Origin: Colwellia_A sp041890515
GTDB taxonomy: Bacteria > Pseudomonadota > Gammaproteobacteria > Enterobacterales > Alteromonadaceae
Length of the DNA stretch: 20,508 bases
Reading direction: 5' to 3'
NCBI GenBank assembly: GCA_041890515.1
Contig: JASDWX010000063.1
Location: 1-20,508 of the forward strand
Both the position numbers and the translations under genes were made by a program. The notes beneath the pieces were generated by a model. It had not been told where the DNA came from. It did not search any database and was given only the letters and a program-made list of their open reading frames with translations. Numbering within the stretch: the first letter of the stretch is position 1; every line of letters starts with the position of its first letter. Shown piece after piece: positions 8,087 to 15,806 of this stretch.

Positions 8087-8657
8087 AGTCAATTTTTTAA
8101 GTTATTTCAAAGTGATCATTTATTAGAGATAATTGATTAATCACCTACAAAAAACGTTGAAGTTTAGATTGAAATTTAGATTGGAATTTCAGTTAATTTA
8201 AACATAGTTTTTAGGAAAAAAATGGCTAAAAACCACCAAAATATGAAAGCACCGTAAGTTATGCAGCATTGATGTGTCGCCACTTATCTTCGCACGCATC
8301 AAATAGTCGCACATCCATTTGGTACAACAACCACCGACTTCATGTAGACCTGGATTTTTCAAAGTTCTAAGGTTTGAATCGGTGGAGAAAAATATAAATG
8401 GTTACTTAACTGAGGGGATACGATTTGGTTGACCAAGCTCTTTTTTATCCTGTCTAAGTTACCCTGATCTTTGGTCAGGGCCACACGTTACTTTTTTATT
8501 TAAGCGGTCAATCTTACATTGTAGAGCAGTTGTATATTTTCGACTACGGCATGTCTTTATAAAGAAATAGTGTCTAACATGTATTGAGCTGACCACCTTT
8601 ATCACCTATTTAAACTATACACTTATTATTTGAACCCAGTACGGATGTAATACATAT
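8087..8657. other. 571-bp non-coding stretch with small repeats, no intact gene
   Basis: No convincing gene was found on either strand between the transglutaminase and sulfur-fusion genes. Structures seen are a 12-base tandem duplication (8163-8186, TTTAGATTGAAA then TTTAGATTGGAA), a palindrome TTGGTTGACCAA (8425-8436), and a stable 8-bp hairpin CCCTGATC-TTT-GGTCAGGG (8462-8480) without a following T-run. On the minus strand roughly 8210-8400 stays open for about 55 codons without a good start, which may be a decayed gene fragment or chance. The segment GTGTCTAACATG...TTGAGCTGACC (about 8571-8595) resembles insertion-sequence ends only loosely. The genes on both sides end here, so it is a convergent junction. 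Confidence 0.5.
8462..8480 (+). repeat. short hairpin in the convergent junction
   Basis: CCCTGATC (8462-8469) pairs with GGTCAGGG (8473-8480) across a TTT loop, with one G-T pair on the plus strand. No T-run follows closely on either strand, so it is not called a terminator. Its role is unknown. Confidence 0.45.
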
Positions 8658-10943
8658 TTAATGGCATAAAGCATAACCACCTTTTAAATGTCCAACATTT
8701 TTAAAGCCTAAGCGTGATAATGCTTGTGCTGCTATATGAGAGCGACTACCGCTGCGACACACCAAGACTAATTTTTGCGCCTTATCTTGATGGGTTGAAA
8801 TAAAATCAACTAGACGGGTTAATGGCACATTTAAGCTAAATTGCTGATCATGATTGAGTATATACTCATGTGGTTCTCTTATATCAATCAGTTTAATATA
8901 ATTAGTTTTTTGCATTGCATACGCTAATGATTGTGTATCATATTCTATAACTGCGTTTTTCTGACACGAATCGATAAAAGCACCACAGAGTATTTCGCTA
9001 CCCACTTCATCAGCAATATGGTTATCTAACCGTGTTTTTTTCTGTACAAATTGCATCTCGGTCAATGTTTGATTAATTACATCAGCCAGTAAACTATTAC
9101 GGGATATTTCAACCCCAATAGTGGTTACAAATTCATTGTTATAATCATGACTGGTACACAACAAGCTGCTATTACCAACAATGCTGTGCAGTAATTGTAA
9201 GCTTTGAAACATTTTTTGAGCACTACTGGTCGAAAAATTAGTGCGCCCTAAACTACCAATCAGAATTAGATCTCCACTAAACACATAATCAATAACCAAC
9301 TGCTCTGATTGCTCTTGAGCAGAACATAATAACAAGCTAATACTATCGTCAGTATGACCGGGTGTTGCCACGTTGACTAAATATTTAGTGCCAACATTGA
9401 TCATTGGATAGCTTTGGCCATTGAGTGTGTAATATTGATGTTCTGCAGGCCAACCTAATGAATCAGTGGGTTTGTTAGGTTGGATTGTTTTAACAAGTTG
9501 TTCTCGTGCTGAAACATGATCCGCATGGCCATGGGTATCTATTGCTGCGGTTAACGTTAACTTTTGGCAACTTAATATTGTCATTAATCGTGTTGTAATC
9601 TCAGCTAGGGGATCAATAACAATTGCTGATTGTGTTGTTTTATCAACATATAACCAAGTAGAGCTACCACCGATTTTAAATTGTACTAGGCCATCTAATT
9701 TAGTTTGTGGGTCAAGTGAATTAGAATCTAGTGTTAAGCAACTTTGGCCTAAAGCATCAGCTGATTGTTCAATACGTTCACAGGCTTCATCAACTTCTAT
9801 TTGTGTCATCGCAGGTCCAAACGACATCCGAATCGCTGACTCACTTTGCCATTTAGGTAATCCCATAGCATCAAGCACAAAACTGCGGGTAACTTTTGAA
9901 CTACAAGCAGAACCAGAACTCACTCGAATGTTAGCTGCATCAAATAAATCCATCATTTCTTTAGAGCTAAATCCTGGAATTGAAAAATTCAATGTCGTTG
10001 GTACACTATTATCAAAGCTATGATTAAATACTACCTTAGGAAATGCACGTTTTAAGGTCTTTACTAATTGTGTTCTAAATTGATTTAATTGTGTTATGTC
10101 GCTAAAACTATCATCTTGAGTTGATAGCAACATATCAAAAATAACATTTAATGCAGCAAGACCAGGTAAATTTTCAGTACCTGAGCGTAAACCTCCTTCT
10201 TGTCCTCCGCCTGCAATAAAAGGGGTGAAAGGGGCATTTTCTCGAATATAAACAAAACCAATACCTTTTGGTCCATATAACTTATGGCCACTAAAAGGGG
10301 CATAATCAATGCTGGTGTTAGCTAATGCTAACGATGTTTTACCAAGCGCTTGCACACAATCAACCAGCCAAAATACAGATGTGCTATGTTGTCGGATCAC
10401 GTCCTCTAAACGTGCTAAATCCTGATATACACCCGTTTCATTATTAACAGCCATTGTACAAATCATTAAAGCATTTGGGACTTCTTTAGCAATAAAATCT
10501 AAGTCAAGATCGCCTTTATGATTCACAGGTATCGCTTTTATTTTTGCATTAACTTCAAGAATATTGTTCCAGTGCTTTAATGATTCAGGGACCGCTTTAT
10601 GCTCTGTTGCACCATATAAAATAGTATATTTTTCACCTGGCAACATTTTTGATTTAGCATAATATAGCCCCGATAAAATACCAGTTTGAATACCCTCAGT
10701 TGCACCACTGGTAAAAATAATCTGTCCATTACCTGAGCCCAAAACTTGCTTCGCTTTAGTACGCGCTTGATCCATTATTTGCTTTGCTCGTAACCCTGAA
10801 ATATGGCTACTACTTGGATTACCAAACAGTGTTTCCATTGTTGTTAATGCAGCTGCCGCAGCTTTGGGTAAAACAGGCGTTGTTGCGTTAGCATCAAGAT
10901 AAATTTGGCTCAAAGGTTTTTGTTGGGTCATGTACTGTCTCAT
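8658..10943 (-). CDS. cysteine desulfurase - persulfide dioxygenase-like (MBL) - rhodanese fusion
   Basis: A 761-residue chain with three sulfur enzymes in series. Residues 1-400 are a class V aminotransferase/NifS-IscS type cysteine desulfurase: TEHK with His115 over the PLP ring, Asp195 on the pyridine nitrogen, SGHK with the PLP lysine Lys221, and SSGSACSS with the persulfide-forming Cys347. Residues 415-655 are a metallo-beta-lactamase fold with THGHADH (His471, His473, Asp475, His476), PGHT (His530), SGD (Asp558) and SHDY (His599); together with GSLGRTNF this matches ETHE1-type persulfide dioxygenases, whose iron is held by two His and one Asp. Residues 670-761 are a rhodanese with CRSGSRS (Cys729). 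All key residues are present, so all three parts may be active. Persulfide made from cysteine could be oxidised or passed on within one chain (inference). The start may be Met5 (complement of 10929-10931), since neither site has a strong ribosome signal. Divergent from the PLP decarboxylase. Confidence 0.9.
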   Translation of the reverse strand: MRQYMTQQKPLSQIYLDANATTPVLPKAAAAALTTMETLFGNPSSSHISGLRAKQIMDQARTKAKQVLGSGNGQIIFTSGATEGIQTGILSGLYYAKSKMLPGEKYTILYGATEHKAVPESLKHWNNILEVNAKIKAIPVNHKGDLDLDFIAKEVPNALMICTMAVNNETGVYQDLARLEDVIRQHSTSVFWLVDCVQALGKTSLALANTSIDYAPFSGHKLYGPKGIGFVYIRENAPFTPFIAGGGQEGGLRSGTENLPGLAALNVIFDMLLSTQDDSFSDITQLNQFRTQLVKTLKRAFPKVVFNHSFDNSVPTTLNFSIPGFSSKEMMDLFDAANIRVSSGSACSSKVTRSFVLDAMGLPKWQSESAIRMSFGPAMTQIEVDEACERIEQSADALGQSCLTLDSNSLDPQTKLDGLVQFKIGGSSTWLYVDKTTQSAIVIDPLAEITTRLMTILSCQKLTLTAAIDTHGHADHVSAREQLVKTIQPNKPTDSLGWPAEHQYYTLNGQSYPMINVGTKYLVNVATPGHTDDSISLLLCSAQEQSEQLVIDYVFSGDLILIGSLGRTNFSTSSAQKMFQSLQLLHSIVGNSSLLCTSHDYNNEFVTTIGVEISRNSLLADVINQTLTEMQFVQKKTRLDNHIADEVGSEILCGAFIDSCQKNAVIEYDTQSLAYAMQKTNYIKLIDIREPHEYILNHDQQFSLNVPLTRLVDFISTHQDKAQKLVLVCRSGSRSHIAAQALSRLGFKNVGHLKGGYALCH

Positions 10944-11245
10944 TTATAACTAAATGTTATATGTAATTTCATTTTGCTATATTAACAATTTAATTTAATG
11001 ATGCAACCTTTAAACTTAAATTATTTAAACCAACAATAATAGACATTAATGGTGAGCATAACGTTCAGTTAAAGATCTAAAAAAAATATCGACTAAATAA
11101 CTGCAAATAATGGGTTAGACGGGCTATTATCTTTTTAATACCAACTGACGTTATAGGTATTTTTTGGGGAATAGTTTAACCTCACTATTTTCCCAGTTAC
11201 TGTTGCGGTTAATACCTAATAATTCAGCCATAAGAGAGAAAATCT
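10944..11245. other. divergent intergenic region with a GGTATT/AATACC inverted repeat
   Basis: This AT-rich 302-bp gap lies between the minus-strand sulfur fusion and the plus-strand decarboxylase and must hold promoters for both; no pair is strong enough to name. AATACC (11137-11142) and GGTATT (11156-11161) form a 6-bp inverted repeat with a 13-base loop followed by four more Ts, and AATACC recurs at 11211-11216. This could be a weak plus-strand terminator, a dispersed intergenic repeat or a regulator site. Nothing else is evident. Confidence 0.4.
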
Positions 11246-12664
11246 ATGACCAGTCAGAAAGAATTCAAAGTGGCGGCGGAGAAAGCGCTTGAACATGCCG
11301 TAGTATGGCGTGAAGATGGACCAAAATTACCTGCTTTTCCATCAGCAACAACCGCGGAACTTAGAGCGAAGTTTGATAGTGAACTACCGGTGCATGGCTT
11401 AAACGGCGTGGCTGTTATTGAAAATTTAGTCAGAGCCGCCGAGCACGGTTTAGTCAGTAATACACATTCAAATTTTTATGCCTGGGTGCAGGGCGCTTCT
11501 CATCCTATCGGTGTTGCTGCCGACATTCTTACCTCAGCCTGGGGACAAAATGCCGCAATTCATCAAACCGCTCCAGCTGCAGCTATTGCAGAAGAAGTAT
11601 CTGCAAAGTGGGTACTAGAATTACTTGATTTGGCACCAGATTGTTCGTTTGCCTTCGCAACAGGGGCCACAATGGCAAGTTTTATTTGTCTCAGCGTTGC
11701 TCGCAGCGAAGTGTTACATCGTCAGGGATATGATCTAGAACTTGAAGGTCTAACGGGGGCACCCAATATCCAAGTGTTTTTGGGTGAAGAGGCGCATGCC
11801 ACCATTATCTCAGACTTGAGGTATCTGGGGTTTGGGCGCAAGAACCTTGTTTTTATAGACGTTGATAATCAAGGCCGCATGCTGCCGACAGATCTTGAAC
11901 ACAAACTTGGACAGTCTGATGGCCCTAAAATTGTGATAGTGCAGGCTGGACATATCAATTCCGGCGCCTTCGACCCCTTCACTGAAATTATATCCCGGTG
12001 TAAAGCCTATAACGCCTGGGTACATGTTGACGGGGCTTTTGGTCTATGGGCTAGAGCAGCACCGTCGCTTGCTCATCTTTGTGATGGGTTGGAACACGCA
12101 GATTCATGGACTGTTGATGGGCACAAGTGGTTACAAGTGCCCTATGATTCTGGTTATGCTATTGTCAAACATCCTAGTGCCCATCGCCGAGCCATGGATA
12201 TTTCTGCCAGCTATCTGGTCAGTGATCCCGATGATGGACGAAACCCTAGCCAGTTTGGTCCTGAGCTTTCGCGGCGCGCGCGGGGGTTCTCTCTGTGGGC
12301 GGTTTTACAAGCTTTAGGTCGAGAGGGGGTAGCGGAAATGATCAGTCGTCATCATGAGTGCGCCAGATATCTAGCACAACTATTGACAGATACACCAGGG
12401 ATCAGAATTTTAAACCAGGTAGTATTGAATCAGCTGGCCATTGCATTTGGCGACGAAAGCGAATCACTTGAAAAACGTAATCAAATGACTGCCTCAGTTA
12501 TCCAGAAAATTCGTGAAGAAAATAAAAATTTTGTCTTAGGCGCAAAGTGGAAAAATCAATCAATCTTGCGGATTTCCATTATTTCTCAGCTTACCGAAAA
12601 AGGTGATATTGAGGTGCTCGCAGATTCTTTGTTAAAGGCATGGAATGGCGTTAGATCTAAATAA
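11246..12664 (+). CDS. group II pyridoxal-phosphate-dependent decarboxylase
   Basis: A 472-residue PLP enzyme of the glutamate/aromatic/diaminobutyrate decarboxylase family (PF00282). The fold signatures are TGATMASF (PLP phosphate loop), EEAHATI with His184 stacking on the cofactor, HVDGAFGLWA with Asp262, and VDGHKWLQVPYDSG with the cofactor lysine Lys294. The protein is full length for the family. The substrate amino acid cannot be read off; a non-decarboxylating role such as aldehyde formation is possible in this superfamily. The start has a modest AGAGAG ribosome site 7 bases upstream. Base composition stands out: two 60-base stretches (11521-11580 and 11941-12000) counted by hand each have 32 G/C, against 23-25 in the same length of neighbouring genes, which suggests acquisition from a higher-GC donor. 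The 3' part is closer to the local composition. It converges with the receiver gene 80 bases downstream without a visible terminator. Confidence 0.88.
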   Translation: MTSQKEFKVAAEKALEHAVVWREDGPKLPAFPSATTAELRAKFDSELPVHGLNGVAVIENLVRAAEHGLVSNTHSNFYAWVQGASHPIGVAADILTSAWGQNAAIHQTAPAAAIAEEVSAKWVLELLDLAPDCSFAFATGATMASFICLSVARSEVLHRQGYDLELEGLTGAPNIQVFLGEEAHATIISDLRYLGFGRKNLVFIDVDNQGRMLPTDLEHKLGQSDGPKIVIVQAGHINSGAFDPFTEIISRCKAYNAWVHVDGAFGLWARAAPSLAHLCDGLEHADSWTVDGHKWLQVPYDSGYAIVKHPSAHRRAMDISASYLVSDPDDGRNPSQFGPELSRRARGFSLWAVLQALGREGVAEMISRHHECARYLAQLLTDTPGIRILNQVVLNQLAIAFGDESESLEKRNQMTASVIQKIREENKNFVLGAKWKNQSILRISIISQLTEKGDIEVLADSLLKAWNGVRSK

Positions 12665-12744
12665 ATTAAAAATCCGAGTTATTCTGATGTTCCAAGGTAC
12701 GCACGAAAGTCTATGCTGTGTTATAGTTTTTTCCATTAATGCTA

Positions 12745-13110
12745 TTAATTTTTAGCTTTATCAAGCGCATTTTGTAACTTTCTAATTGAAAAAGGCTTAA
12801 CAATAAAACTTTTTGCACCAGAAAAAAGTGAGGCCTTAACATTATCAAGAGTACTGTGTGCTGAGCACATAATTACCGCAGTATTAGGGTATTCTTTGAT
12901 GAAAAATTTAAGTAATTCTATGCCGCTATAATCTGGTAATTCAATATCAAGCAAAATAATATCATATTTATTTTTTTGACACTTTTTTTTGGCTGTTTCA
13001 CCATCCTTTGCGTCTTCTATTTTACTATAACCAATATTCATTAACAGCGTTCGTAAAAGACCTCTTACTTCATTTACATCATCTATAATCAATATTTTAA
13101 TATCATCCAT
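12745..13110 (-). CDS. single-domain response regulator (CheY-like receiver)
   Basis: A 121-residue protein made only of a receiver domain. The acidic pair Asp10/Asp11, phosphoacceptor Asp55 in ILLDIELPD, Ser83 (in CSAHS, the Thr/Ser switch position) and Lys105 in IVKPF are all in place, so it should be phosphorylated. It has no output domain and would act through protein contact or as a phosphate shuttle or sink. It starts 4 bases after the stop of the hybrid kinase gene, so the pair is co-transcribed and the kinase or its Hpt domain is the likely phosphodonor (inference). The ribosome site must lie within the 3' end of the kinase gene. Confidence 0.92.
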   Translation of the reverse strand: MDDIKILIIDDVNEVRGLLRTLLMNIGYSKIEDAKDGETAKKKCQKNKYDIILLDIELPDYSGIELLKFFIKEYPNTAVIMCSAHSTLDNVKASLFSGAKSFIVKPFSIRKLQNALDKAKN

Positions 13111-13114
13111 TACT

Positions 13115-15145
13115 TTACTCGCTTAACCTTTTTATTTTTTGATAAATTAATTGTAAAGTTTTATCAGACTTTTCCTTGTCTTTCGCTATTGCCGCAGATT
13201 CAATAATTGTGGCGTATTCTCCTATCTTTTTGAAACCAAAGCTTGGAGCGGCTCCTTTTATTTGATGACCCATCTTTTCTAAGGTAAGCCAATCATTATT
13301 TTTTTGGGCATTTTTTAATTTATTGACAACATTAATAAGACTATTTTGATAACTTTCAGTCAATGCCGCAAGATCAAAAACGTTGGATTCATCAATGAAT
13401 TTTGCTTTATTTTTAGCTAAATATTTAGTGACCTTATCATAGAATATAGCTGTTTCGATTGGTTTACTTAAAAAATCATCAAAACCTACGTTAAAATAAC
13501 TTTTGATTTCATGGCTCATCGCATTGGCTGTTAAGGCGATGATAGGTGAACCACAACCAATTTTTTTTAAAAGCTTCATAGCTTCAATACCATCCATCAC
13601 TGGCATCTGAATGTCCATTAATATCAAATCAAAGTCATCAAAAAGTGCTTTTTCAACTCCCTTTTCACCATTTTCAGCATAATCAACCGTTAGTCCAAAT
13701 GATGTTAATAATGCACCAATAAAAGTTCTATTATCGTCATAGTCATCAACCAATAATACATGACCGGTTAACCGTTCCTTATCTTGATAAGTATCAGCGA
13801 TTTTATCTATTGTAGGCAGAGAATTATTGAATTCAATACCGTCTTGTTTAACATCTACGGTTAAAAGAAAACAGCTACCCATACCTAACTTTGAACTCAC
13901 GATAATACCACCCCCCATCAAAAGAGCAATTTTTTTAGAAAGGTACAACCCTAATCCACTCCCGCCAAAGTTTCGGGTAGTTGAGCTGTCGGCTTGAGTA
14001 AACTTTTGAAATAGATTAGTTTGCTCTGATTCAGTCATGCCTATACCTGTATCTTTTATTTCAAAAAAAAGTGTAGATTTGTGGTAAGAAGCTCGTAACG
14101 TTACGCTCCCTTCTTGAGTAAACTTAATCGCATTTCCGAGTAAGTTAATCAAGACTTGTCTTAATCTGGTTGGGTCTGTATGAATAGCTTTAGGTAATGG
14201 CCATTGGTACTCAATATTGAATGTTAACTTCTTATCAATGGCACTAGCCCTAACGATAGAAGCAGCATCCTCGATGATGGTTATTACTGGGGTCGATATC
14301 AGTTCTAGTGTTAATTTTTCAGATTCAATTTTTGAAAGATCTAAAATATCATTAATCAGTGTGAGCAAGTGACGACTGTTTCGGTGAATAGTCACTAGGG
14401 CATTTGCAGAAACTTCTTGGTCGTATTTTGAACTTAAGGCTAACTCGGAGTACCCCATGATTGATGTTAATGGTGTTCTTATTTCATGACTCATTAATGA
14501 GAGGAAATTACTTTTGGCTTGATTAGCTTCGGCCTCTCTATCTCTTGATTTCTTTAGTGCTTGTGAGAAACTAAATATTTTTCGGTTTACACCTTCAAAT
14601 ATTATTGCGGCTATGAAAGTACTACAAGCCCATACGCCAATAATGACTATATTACTTATTTCTTCTTTGGTTAGGCCTTGGTGAACGTAAAGCACTAATG
14701 CTGGATTTACCACGGCGATTACTGCTACCCATGCCATAACCCTTGCACGCAACTGGCAAAGTAATAAACCAATAAGAAATAATAATATCGACGTTATAAA
14801 AAACTGACTATTTTGTTCTAATATCCCATAGAAAAAAGTGGTAAATAAAGTCCCGCCTGCAGCATATATAATATAAGAGTGATCAAATGAAATCGTATTT
14901 TTGGCATAAAGCGTCTTATAAACTAAGCTTGCCCAGAAAATAAAATAAGCAGCGCGCGAGAGCAAAATAACACTGGATGTGTCAATGAGCAGGGATCGCA
15001 TAAAATAAAATAATACAATGAGACCTCCTGCCCAATAAATAAAGCTAAATAATGTTTTTGCTTTGAGGTTTAATTGATGTCTGAATGTCTTCTCAAGCTC
15101 CTCATCAAAAGGATCTATTTTTAAAATGGTAAAAAAATTATTCAT
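13115..15145 (-). CDS. membrane hybrid sensor histidine kinase with receiver and Hpt domains
   Basis: A 676-residue tripartite kinase. Residues 31-184 hold about six membrane helices with short loops and no large periplasmic sensor domain, so the signal is probably perceived in or at the membrane. HisKA contains the H-box SHEIRTPL with His220; the ATPase domain has the N-box LLGNAIKF (Asn338), DTGIGM (365-370) and GGSGLGL (394-400). A receiver follows (about 462-576) with the acidic pair Asp467/Asp468, phosphoacceptor Asp511 in LMDIQMP and Lys561 in LSKP. A C-terminal Hpt domain has His627 in MGHQIKGAAPSFGF. All residues for a His-Asp-His relay are present; the final Asp is most likely on the free receiver just downstream or on the divergent REC-EAL protein (inference). 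The start at 15143-15145 has no strong ribosome site. The 657-bp region upstream separates it from the divergent EAL gene and contains a receiver pseudogene. Confidence 0.93.
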   Translation of the reverse strand: MNNFFTILKIDPFDEELEKTFRHQLNLKAKTLFSFIYWAGGLIVLFYFMRSLLIDTSSVILLSRAAYFIFWASLVYKTLYAKNTISFDHSYIIYAAGGTLFTTFFYGILEQNSQFFITSILLFLIGLLLCQLRARVMAWVAVIAVVNPALVLYVHQGLTKEEISNIVIIGVWACSTFIAAIIFEGVNRKIFSFSQALKKSRDREAEANQAKSNFLSLMSHEIRTPLTSIMGYSELALSSKYDQEVSANALVTIHRNSRHLLTLINDILDLSKIESEKLTLELISTPVITIIEDAASIVRASAIDKKLTFNIEYQWPLPKAIHTDPTRLRQVLINLLGNAIKFTQEGSVTLRASYHKSTLFFEIKDTGIGMTESEQTNLFQKFTQADSSTTRNFGGSGLGLYLSKKIALLMGGGIIVSSKLGMGSCFLLTVDVKQDGIEFNNSLPTIDKIADTYQDKERLTGHVLLVDDYDDNRTFIGALLTSFGLTVDYAENGEKGVEKALFDDFDLILMDIQMPVMDGIEAMKLLKKIGCGSPIIALTANAMSHEIKSYFNVGFDDFLSKPIETAIFYDKVTKYLAKNKAKFIDESNVFDLAALTESYQNSLINVVNKLKNAQKNNDWLTLEKMGHQIKGAAPSFGFKKIGEYATIIESAAIAKDKEKSDKTLQLIYQKIKRLSE

Positions 15146-15409
15146 AGGTTTATATTCGATTATTTCAAAAATATCAAAGCAATATTTAGTATATACCCTT
15201 CACAGACCAAAATGCAGGATTTAGCGCTTGATAGCATCATTAATTCTATTTTTACTGTTTTTTTTAGTCATGAAATTGGTTCGGGAGGCCGTAAAAACAC
15301 ATATTATAAGGAACAGTTTGGCCGAGTAAATGACTAAAGTTACAGTAGATGCTTTGGTATAAGTACTTTGTTTTTTATTTATAAATATATTGGTTAGTTG
15401 GGTGGGCGT

Positions 15410-15806
15410 ATGCCATTAGCGCATATTAGTAAAGAAACTGTAATTTTTGTGGACGATTAAGCGTAATTAGCATAAATAGTAAAATGTATTCTTGATAATC
15501 TTGGGTATACCGGATTTTGTGTTTATAGTTTATAGTTTATACGAGATGCTTAACTTCATCAAAAATAAAAATACGATTGATATTTAATTTTTCATGATGT
15601 GATGTAAGTGAACATGAAGGGTTTTCTCTAGCGGATATTATAGTTACTAATAAAATAGAGATGAAAATATTATTAATGCTAGGCTTTACGAGTAAAATGA
15701 TAAAAAATAAATCTGAAAATAGGTGGTCGAAAACCTGTTAAGTAAGCCTTGTCGTGATTCGGAACTTGCGATGGTAATTAGATATTCATTGGATGAGAAA
15801 ATGTGA
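15410..15806 (+). pseudogene. decayed response-regulator receiver gene
   Basis: Three overlapping frames together reconstruct one receiver domain. Frame one (15410 to about 15625) begins MPLAHISKETVIFVDD, continues IVKCILDNLGYTGFCVYS and ends near LIFHDVM and VNMKGF, but carries eight stops (15458, 15464, 15473, 15533, 15551, 15566, 15578, 15605). Frame two (from about 15619) reads SLADIIVTNK and ILLMLGFTSKMIKNKSEN. Frame three (15723-15806) reads VVENLLSKPCRDSELAMVIR and ends SLDEKM with a TGA at 15804. These match, in order, the acidic pocket, the phospho-Asp (GAT 15596-15598, in HDVM), the switch region (LGF) and the KP motif of receivers such as those ending KP-x-x-x-x-ELA-x-x-IR. At least two frameshifts and eight stops make it non-functional. 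The TGA overlaps the GTG of the REC-EAL gene, as expected for a former operon partner. It was recognised by eye, without alignment. Confidence 0.7.
15521..15541 (+). repeat. three tandem copies of the heptamer GTTTATA
   Basis: GTTTATA occurs three times in direct succession inside the receiver pseudogene. The 21-base length keeps the frame, and the run contains one of the pseudogene's in-frame stops (TAG at 15533). It may reflect slippage in a relaxed sequence. Confidence 0.8.

Noticed and set aside
8462..8480. Bidirectional terminator between the transglutaminase and sulfur-fusion genes
   Set aside because: No T-run directly follows the stem on either strand, and on the minus strand one pair becomes a C-A mismatch.
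12024..12317. A 97-codon plus-strand frame inside the decarboxylase
   Set aside because: It overlaps the conserved PLP-lysine region in another frame and has no family features.
15270..15329. A 19-codon ATG frame upstream of the receiver pseudogene
   Set aside because: It is very short, lacks a ribosome site and is not recognisable; chance is the simpler explanation.
15410..15620. Stop-codon reassignment (TAA read as Glu/Gln) in the receiver-like frame
   Set aside because: Many intact genes here end with TAA, and the region also has frameshifts plus TAG and TGA stops; simple decay explains it.
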